DNA of 64,000 bases from positions 186,001 through 250,000 of the forward strand of contig NZ_OCMS01000001.1 of the NCBI RefSeq assembly GCF_900215325.1, in the 5' to 3' direction. The position numbers and the translations under genes are program-made. Below the pieces are notes generated by a model that did no database searches, had not been told where the DNA came from, and saw nothing but the letters and a program-made list of their open reading frames with translations. How positions within the stretch are numbered: the first letter of the stretch is position 1; every line of letters starts with the position of its first letter. Source of the stretch: Fibrobacter sp. UWB16. GTDB taxonomy: Bacteria > Fibrobacterota > Fibrobacteria > Fibrobacterales > Fibrobacteraceae. This document shows positions 58,616-64,000 of the stretch, piece by piece.

Positions 58616-59794
58616 CTAGAACTTCCTCCACACCATCTTGTTGACGATGCCGGTGTAGCTCTGGATGATCTTTACGACCTTCGTGGAGACGTTTTCTTCG
58701 ATGTAGTCGGGCACGGGGATGCCGTAGTCGCCGTTGGTGTTCATCGTGACTGCGGTGTCAACAGCCTGCAAGAGGGACTTTTCGTCGATGCCGGCGATGA
58801 AGAAGCAGGCCTTGTCAAGTGCTTCGGGGCGTTCCGTGCTGGTGCGGATGCAGATTGCCGGGAACGGGTGGCCGACGCTTGTGAAGAAGGAGCTTTCTTC
58901 GGGGAGCGTGCCGCTGTCGCTTACGACGGCGAAGGCGTTCATCTGCAAGCAGTTGTAGTCGTGGAATCCGAGCGGTTCGTGCTGAATCACGCGCTTGTCG
59001 AGCTTGAAACCCGAGGCGGCAAGGCGGTTACGGCTGCGCGGGTGGCAACTGTACAGAATCGGCATGTCGTACTTTTCGGCCATTTTATTGATGGCGGTAA
59101 AGAGGCTCGTGAAGTTTTTCTCGGTGTCGATGTTCTCTTCGCGGTGGGCGCTGAGCAGAATGTACTTGCCCTTTTCGAGACCGAGGCGGGCGTGGATGTC
59201 GCTCGCTTCGATTTGTGCGAGGTTCTTGTGCAGAACTTCGGCCATGGGGCTACCAGTCACGTACGTGCGTTCCTTGGGCAAGCCGCAGTCAGCGAGGTAG
59301 CGGCGAGCGTGTTCGGAATAGGCCATGTTCACGTCGCTAATGATGTCCACGATGCGGCGGTTGGTCTCTTCGGGCAGGCATTCATCCTTGCAGCGGTTGC
59401 CCGCCTCCATGTGGAAAATCGGGATGTGCAAGCGCTTTGCGGCGATGGCCGAAAGGCAGCTGTTGGTGTCGCCGAGAATCAGCAATGCGTCCGGTTTGCA
59501 AGCGACCATAAGCTTGTAGCTGCAATTGATGATGTTACCCACGGTTGCTCCGAGGTCGTCACCGACGGCATCCATGTAAACTTCGGGATCCTTGAGGCTC
59601 AAGTCCTTGAAGAACACGCCGTTCAGGTTGTAATCGTAGTTTTGGCCGGTATGCGCGAGAACGCAATCAAAGTACTTGCGGCACTTGTCGATGACAGCCG
59701 CGAGGCGGATGATTTCGGGGCGCGGAAGTATTCGGGCGTTTCCCTGCTGCGCAGGGGCGGACTTTCGCGGCACGAAACCGTGGCGTAACCCCAC
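58616..59794 (-). CDS. wecB: UDP-N-acetylglucosamine 2-epimerase (non-hydrolysing), with replaced N-terminus
   Basis: Would interconvert UDP-GlcNAc and UDP-ManNAc for surface polysaccharide. From PRPEIIRLAAVIDKCRKYF onward it is a complete WecB: LAHTGQNYDYNLNGVFF, ILGDTNSCLSA, HMEAGNRCKDECLPEETNRRIVD, SAHREENIDTE, VSDSGTLPEESSF. The family normally starts with a strand and a GTRPEII loop. Here the bases before RPEII diverge (ARILPRPEII) and the 25 upstream residues (MGLRHGFVPRKSAPAQQG...) are unlike any WecB, from a GC-rich patch at 59720-59860. The first beta strand is probably lost, so this may be a recent pseudogene or chimera. Confidence 0.8.
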   Translation of the reverse strand: MGLRHGFVPRKSAPAQQGNARILPRPEIIRLAAVIDKCRKYFDCVLAHTGQNYDYNLNGVFFKDLSLKDPEVYMDAVGDDLGATVGNIINCSYKLMVACKPDALLILGDTNSCLSAIAAKRLHIPIFHMEAGNRCKDECLPEETNRRIVDIISDVNMAYSEHARRYLADCGLPKERTYVTGSPMAEVLHKNLAQIEASDIHARLGLEKGKYILLSAHREENIDTEKNFTSLFTAINKMAEKYDMPILYSCHPRSRNRLAASGFKLDKRVIQHEPLGFHDYNCLQMNAFAVVSDSGTLPEESSFFTSVGHPFPAICIRTSTERPEALDKACFFIAGIDEKSLLQAVDTAVTMNTNGDYGIPVPDYIEENVSTKVVKIIQSYTGIVNKMVWRKF

Positions 59795-59883
59795 AGTTTC
59801 CCCGCCTAGAGGGCCAAGCGCTTGATACGAGCGGCCCTCCCGGCCCTACGGGCTTCAATCCCTAACGCAAAATACAAGAAAAA

Positions 59884-60825
59884 TCAATTTTCACAATGCT
59901 TATATTCATTTTTACGCAACTTTGCAACCAACCATTTCTTGTTAAAAAATTCATTTATCGTTGGTGAAGACAATGGTGCGCAAGAATTTTCTAATGTAAA
60001 ACACAACTTCAAACCATCCGAGTCCATTTTCAAAGAGAAATCATTCTCACTAAAGTTCTTATATTGTTTTTCAGTACATTCTATTATGCGTTCTGACAAT
60101 TTCCTTATTTCAAAATGAATCTTGTCCCTCAAGATTATAGAACGAATAGGTTTACCACCCGCAACGAAATTTCCTCCCAAAGCCAAAACCTTACCATTAT
60201 GCGAATAGCAAACATTCAATCCTTGTTTGCGGAATTGAAGAATTTCTTCTTTTGACCAATCCTTATCGGGAGCAAAGTTCTTTAAATCATCAATCAAATT
60301 AGGCCAAGAATCACAAATGATCCCATACAATTCAGAATCAGCATAATCAGGACTTCCAAGAGGAGGATGTTTTTTCACATCCAAAAAACAAACAAAATCG
60401 TCACCAACAATAGCGAATAAAACATAATCTGATCTTTTTGAATAATCTGAATCCACAGAAACTTCTTCATTTAGATGAAAATGATGTATTTCCCAATCCG
60501 TCCACAACAAATCCGCCCTTTTATCCAACATAGCATTTTTCAACGATTTCGATAAGAACGGATTAACATCACACCCATATTTAAATTTATCAGCCAAACG
60601 ATTGATACTAAGCCAATAATTTTTAGGCGCACGATTCCAAAAACCTTTACTATAATGAACCACACGCTCTTTAGGCTCAATTAAATGTATCGCAAATAAA
60701 AGCCAACACAGAATAGAGTCTTTTCGACTTGATAATTTTTTACACCCAAAGCAAGCCATATACGCCCTCGCAATTTCTTGGAAATCGTTAGTCAACTTTT
60801 CAATTATTTTCTGTAACTCAGGCAT
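59884..60825 (-). CDS. Hypothetical protein of the island
   Basis: A 313-residue soluble protein, family not recognised. Visible features: an N-terminal helical part with Cys-rich FGCKKLSSRKDSILCWLL; a central WTDWEIHHFHLNEEV followed by SDYVLFAIVGDDFVCFLDVKKH, whose His/Asp/Lys pattern could be a nuclease-like site; and a mixed C-terminal half (SIILRDKIHFEIRKLSERIIE). It is nine bases behind the membrane-protein gene, so they form an operon, perhaps with the KAP gene further upstream. AT-rich. A defence function is only suggested by location. Confidence 0.7.
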   Translation of the reverse strand: MPELQKIIEKLTNDFQEIARAYMACFGCKKLSSRKDSILCWLLFAIHLIEPKERVVHYSKGFWNRAPKNYWLSINRLADKFKYGCDVNPFLSKSLKNAMLDKRADLLWTDWEIHHFHLNEEVSVDSDYSKRSDYVLFAIVGDDFVCFLDVKKHPPLGSPDYADSELYGIICDSWPNLIDDLKNFAPDKDWSKEEILQFRKQGLNVCYSHNGKVLALGGNFVAGGKPIRSIILRDKIHFEIRKLSERIIECTEKQYKNFSENDFSLKMDSDGLKLCFTLENSCAPLSSPTINEFFNKKWLVAKLRKNEYKHCEN

Positions 60826-60834
60826 ATTAAAAAA

Positions 60835-61539
60835 CTACAAATATTGATTCCTAGTTTTATCCAATTCCTTCATTAGATGTAAATAAGGCTTAAAGAAAAT
60901 ATCTTCATTTAAACCTTTGAATGATGGAGGATTTTTCATTTTAAAAATCATTCTTACCATATTGTGGTGTACCGTAGACTTGCATATTCGCTCCGCTGCA
61001 TCCATCAATTCTGGAGTAATATAAGGAGAATAATACTTTAGCAATTTATCAATATTAAGCTCAATATTGCCTACACATTCCGTCAACCACTCTCTAATGG
61101 TATAACAAGCCTCTTGATCAACATACCCTAAATTCAATCTAGATGGATTTATTAATTGGATGCGATCATCAACACGCATCGAATGTAAAATACTCATACA
61201 ACATTCACTTGTCAATTTTTTTTCATCAAAGTCAATAACATACAGTTTACCAAGCCGTACAAAAACGTCATTCATCCACGAAACTATATCCTGTATTCTA
61301 GCACAAATGCACTGATTTATCCTCGCAATAGACTTTCTACGAGGAAGATACACTTGTGTAACATAAAATATAAAACTAACAACGAAACCAATCGACAATT
61401 GAAAAAGGACTTGAAACCATTCGTCAGCATGAGGAAACCATTCCACCACATTTTTCGTTTGAATATACAGTCCAATAACAATAATCGCAAGTAAGAAGCT
61501 CACGAAAATAATGGTATTACCTTTAATAAAACTGATCAT
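60835..61539 (-). CDS. Hypothetical membrane protein of the island
   Basis: A 234-residue protein with two membrane helices near residues 8-28 (IIFVSFLLAIIVIGLYI) and 45-65 (FQLSIGFVVSFIFYVTQVYL), then a cytoplasmic helical domain of about 165 residues. The ATG at 61539 follows GAGG by six bases; a longer frame to 61593 has no site. It lies between a KAP NTPase gene and a soluble unknown. KAP NTPases often need membrane partners, so this could be one. Confidence 0.68.
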   Translation of the reverse strand: MISFIKGNTIIFVSFLLAIIVIGLYIQTKNVVEWFPHADEWFQVLFQLSIGFVVSFIFYVTQVYLPRRKSIARINQCICARIQDIVSWMNDVFVRLGKLYVIDFDEKKLTSECCMSILHSMRVDDRIQLINPSRLNLGYVDQEACYTIREWLTECVGNIELNIDKLLKYYSPYITPELMDAAERICKSTVHHNMVRMIFKMKNPPSFKGLNEDIFFKPYLHLMKELDKTRNQYL

Positions 61540-61620
61540 ATTAAACCTCAAACATTTCCAATTTTGGCGTATTGTCCAACCTATACTTCTCACTATAGCA
61601 AAATGTCTGCATTAAAAGTC

Positions 61621-61647
61621 ATTTCTAACGTTCTATAACGTTTGAAA
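61621..61647. promoter_or_regulatory. Inverted repeat in front of the membrane-protein gene
   Basis: ATTTCTAACGTT and AACGTTTGAAAT, symmetric around CTAT. The gap 61540-61699 otherwise shows AT-rich sequence only. An operator is possible. Confidence 0.4.
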
Positions 61648-61699
61648 TTCTGAAGAATGATTTTACGAATATACATATTAGCCTCATTTACAATTCAAA

Positions 61700-63277
61700 T
61701 TAAGCAGGAGCAATTATGTCTAACGTTCTTCTAAAAGCTTTTACAAATCTAATATCATCTTCTGGAGGCGTCTTTCCGTTTGCAGGCTCAAGTTTATCAT
61801 CCTTGCTTAAATAAAACCAAAGAACTTCTGCTTTGGGATTATCCATATCAAATACATATTTTTTTTCTTCTATTTTTTCCAATTTCATATCTTCAAGGAT
61901 ATCAGGAACATGAAGTCCCATTTTCGGAAACAATTTATCTTCATTCTCCACACAAATACGATATCCTGTTTTAAAAGTTTCAAAAATGTCTTTTTCAAAA
62001 GAATCAGAATTATTCACAAGCTGCGCTTTGCATTTTATTTTTAAAGAACACATTCCTATATCGCACACTTTATAGCTAGGATATCCAATTGCATATTGAT
62101 TCCGTTCGTACTCCATCTTTATTTCCGGCAAAGAAGACATCGTAATTGCACGGCAAAAACAGTCCAGCAGCTCTACACACAAGACTGTCAAACTCGGCTT
62201 AATTCGGTCAATTCCGTCGGCAGCCCCGATTTCAAGGGTAATTTGATGAGCAACATTAGTAAACGCAACCAATTGCTCACGGATTCGAATAGAAACTTCA
62301 CCAAAAGCCATTTCAAACAGATCATGCAATAATCGCATTTGAGATTCATTCAGTACTTCAAAATACTTTTCTAGGCCATTCAAAATGGGCAATGCAGTTT
62401 GGCTCGATTTCCCTGGCGGGACAGGAATAATCATCTGGATAAATTTTTGCAGATAGTAATTGCCAAAAGAAAACGAGCCCTTTTTATCAAAGTAGTTCTT
62501 CGACGAATATGTGTCCGGCCCCGATGTAACAATTGCGTTGGAAGTCATATACCCTCGCCCGTACATTTTCGAAATGCCATCACAAAGTTCTTCCCGGTTT
62601 ATTGCTGCAATTTGAATAAATTGGAACAAATCGTTCTCAGTATCGTAGCAAATATGGTGCAAGCGTTCAAGGACCTTTATAGCATATTCAGGAATGCACC
62701 TATCTAATTCATCAACAACAAGGACAACTCCCCTGAATTCCAATTTGATTTCCAGCAACAACTGGTAAATAATCTCTATGGATTTTTTCAACAACTGATT
62801 AGAATCAAAATCCTTAGTCAGCAATTCAGCTTTGTCTTTAGATAAAGTTTCTCCCACATCCTTTTTGAGCTGTTCAAGATCAACTCCTATTTCTTTAAAG
62901 TCTACGCCAAGTTTATTCTTGGCAATCATGAACGAAATAGACTTGAAAAAGCCTAGAGCGATTTCAAGAGTTTTCTTCTTTTTACCATCCTGAATAGCTT
63001 CAGACGATTGCAAGCCATTTAGCGCATCAACTAAAACAGAAAGAATAGCCTCCAAAGGTTCTTCGTAGTAATCATTCTGCCAACAATTGTAATGAACTAC
63101 AAAATACCCACGGCCTTTCAATCTTTCTTCTAGCATCTTTATGATGAACGACTTGCCACAACCCCATTTGCCATCAATAGCCAAGGAGCAACCAGCCAAC
63201 TGATTGACCTTGTTAGAGACAATCATTTCAAGCATATCTACAAATTGTGTTCTTCCTAGTAAATCAACCTGAGCCAT
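61700..63277 (-). CDS. KAP-family P-loop NTPase (first copy)
   Basis: A 525-residue KAP NTPase. Walker A IDGKWGCGKSFIIKML near residue 32 and Walker B VVLVVDELDRCIPEYAIKVLERLHHIC near 180, almost the same as in the KAP at 55052. Strands FVVHYNCWQNDYYEEPLEAILSVL also match that protein, so the two are paralogues. The middle (about 100-140) has an insertion with GFFKSISFMIAKNKLG. The C-terminal third is unassigned. It is followed by the two-helix membrane protein and a soluble unknown, and is divergent from a sugar nucleotidyltransferase. Confidence 0.86.
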   Translation of the reverse strand: MAQVDLLGRTQFVDMLEMIVSNKVNQLAGCSLAIDGKWGCGKSFIIKMLEERLKGRGYFVVHYNCWQNDYYEEPLEAILSVLVDALNGLQSSEAIQDGKKKKTLEIALGFFKSISFMIAKNKLGVDFKEIGVDLEQLKKDVGETLSKDKAELLTKDFDSNQLLKKSIEIIYQLLLEIKLEFRGVVLVVDELDRCIPEYAIKVLERLHHICYDTENDLFQFIQIAAINREELCDGISKMYGRGYMTSNAIVTSGPDTYSSKNYFDKKGSFSFGNYYLQKFIQMIIPVPPGKSSQTALPILNGLEKYFEVLNESQMRLLHDLFEMAFGEVSIRIREQLVAFTNVAHQITLEIGAADGIDRIKPSLTVLCVELLDCFCRAITMSSLPEIKMEYERNQYAIGYPSYKVCDIGMCSLKIKCKAQLVNNSDSFEKDIFETFKTGYRICVENEDKLFPKMGLHVPDILEDMKLEKIEEKKYVFDMDNPKAEVLWFYLSKDDKLEPANGKTPPEDDIRFVKAFRRTLDIIAPA

Positions 63278-63613
63278 TTAGCTAAACCTATTCAACTCGC
63301 CTTCTATTGTCAAGTTTGCGCATCCAATTCAAATCAATACAGTGAACATTTGCACCATTGCACAAAATTACACTTACTCAATTTAATCAAATCAAGTAAT
63401 AAAGTCAATACTTATTTCAGAAATAACTTCAAACGTTTTATAGCGAAAGCAAATTAATGCTGTTGTGTTACAAAATTTTTTTTCTGAATCCAGTCTAACT
63501 CATTCCATATAGCCATACATATTCCCTCTCCAAAACTTTACAAATTGCTTACATTTTATTACATTTGTGAAGAAAGTACGTTAGGGATGTGCTCCGAATA
63601 AGAAGGAATGAAA
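63278..63613. other. AT-rich divergent intergenic region
   Basis: Contains no gene. TTACATTTTATTACATTTG at 63550-63568 includes a TAnnTTTG-like block that could be a promoter for the nucleotidyltransferase. No inverted repeat stands out. The region marks the right boundary between the AT-rich island and higher-GC core sequence. Confidence 0.4.
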
Positions 63614-64000
63614 ATGAAGATTATTCTGCCGGTTGCAGGCAAGGGCGAACGCATGCGCCCATACACCAACAATCTGCCTAAGTGTCTCCTGCCCGTTGGC
63701 GGTAGGACAATCATAGACTGGATTGTCGCAGATACGCTCCCACTCAAGGCTACGGAAAGCATCTTCATTACCGGCTACAAGGCCGAAGCTATCGACGATT
63801 ATCTCAAAGGCAAACCTGAATGGGGCCGTACACGCACCGTTCTCCAAAACGACCCGCAAGGACTCGGCCATGCCATAAGCCTAGCCCTCCCCTATGTCGA
63901 AGACGACGAGCCGATTCTTATAATCCTCGGCGACACACTATTCAAAGCCGACATCCAAGCCCTTGCCAACGCCACAGAGAACATCCTTTACACCTACAAG
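63614..64000 (+). CDS. Sugar nucleotidyltransferase (partial, 5' part)
   Basis: 129 codons, cut by the window end. MKIILPVAGKGERMRPYTNNLPKCLLPV holds the G-x-G-x-R-x-x-P...K-P-x-x-x-P signature of NTP-sugar transferases (GalU, RmlA, GlmU-N); ILGDTLFKADIQ supplies the metal Asp. The ATG at 63614 is preferred because AAGGA lies six bases before it, though ATG 63608 is also in frame. Nearness to wecB suggests surface polysaccharide synthesis. Which sugar is activated cannot be told. Confidence 0.88.
   Translation, partial: MKIILPVAGKGERMRPYTNNLPKCLLPVGGRTIIDWIVADTLPLKATESIFITGYKAEAIDDYLKGKPEWGRTRTVLQNDPQGLGHAISLALPYVEDDEPILIILGDTLFKADIQALANATENILYTYK

Overview
The window comes from a Fibrobacter-like bacterium, a rumen or gut cellulose degrader. 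The evidence is internal: Ser-rich linkers of the 'SSSSVKSSSS' kind in secreted proteins and lipoproteins, a protein of the Fibrobacter 'major paralogous domain' type (51035-51670), a pectate lyase with a C-terminal sorting-type tail, a GH8 enzyme, and an FCB-type gene stock. Identification to species is not possible from this sequence alone. No rRNA or tRNA genes and no CRISPR array were seen.

0-6.8 kb is a sulfur-handling cluster on the + strand. It holds two JAB/MPN metallopeptidases, a MoaD-ThiF-rhodanese fusion, a family 2A encapsulin shell protein, its cargo cysteine desulfurase with a long disordered N-terminus, and a serine O-acetyltransferase. The genes make up cysteine precursor supply, sulfur extraction inside a protein compartment, and a sulfur carrier with its own activating enzyme.

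6.8-17 kb carries polysaccharide-related exported proteins (pectate lyase, beta-helix carbohydrate-binding lipoprotein, GLUG-like lipoprotein), a TrpC-TrpF fusion with a palindromic repeat inserted in frame, an Rpn-type nuclease, an unusual lipoprotein-type family II pyrophosphatase, and three candidate structured RNAs. 17-37 kb is housekeeping: trpB-trpA, aconitase, an NSS transporter with its tiny partner, an LplT-PlsC-acyl-ACP synthetase fusion, RidA, an HD protein, and rapA-proB-scpB-mutS on the minus strand. 37-47.4 kb has murA, a complete tolQ-tolR-tolA-tolB-pal-ybgF operon on the minus strand, folC (with another in-frame palindrome), a periplasmic endonuclease I and rpsD.

47.4-51.7 kb is a small accessory stretch: a GNAT gene pair, a GH8 exo-oligoxylanase, a GntR/LacI-type regulator and the Fibrobacter paralogous-domain protein. 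51.7-63.6 kb is an AT-rich variable island, almost all on the minus strand. It has toxin-antitoxin pairs separated by a repeated ~75-165 bp element (three copies), a duplicated wecB 3' end flanking a KAP NTPase plus an AAA-ATPase/PD-(D/E)XK nuclease pair, a chimeric wecB, two unrecognised proteins (one with two membrane segments) and a second KAP NTPase. It looks like a defence and toxin island placed in a surface-sugar locus: a sugar nucleotidyltransferase begins at the right edge. Intergenic regions throughout carry dispersed palindromic repeats, several of which double as terminators.
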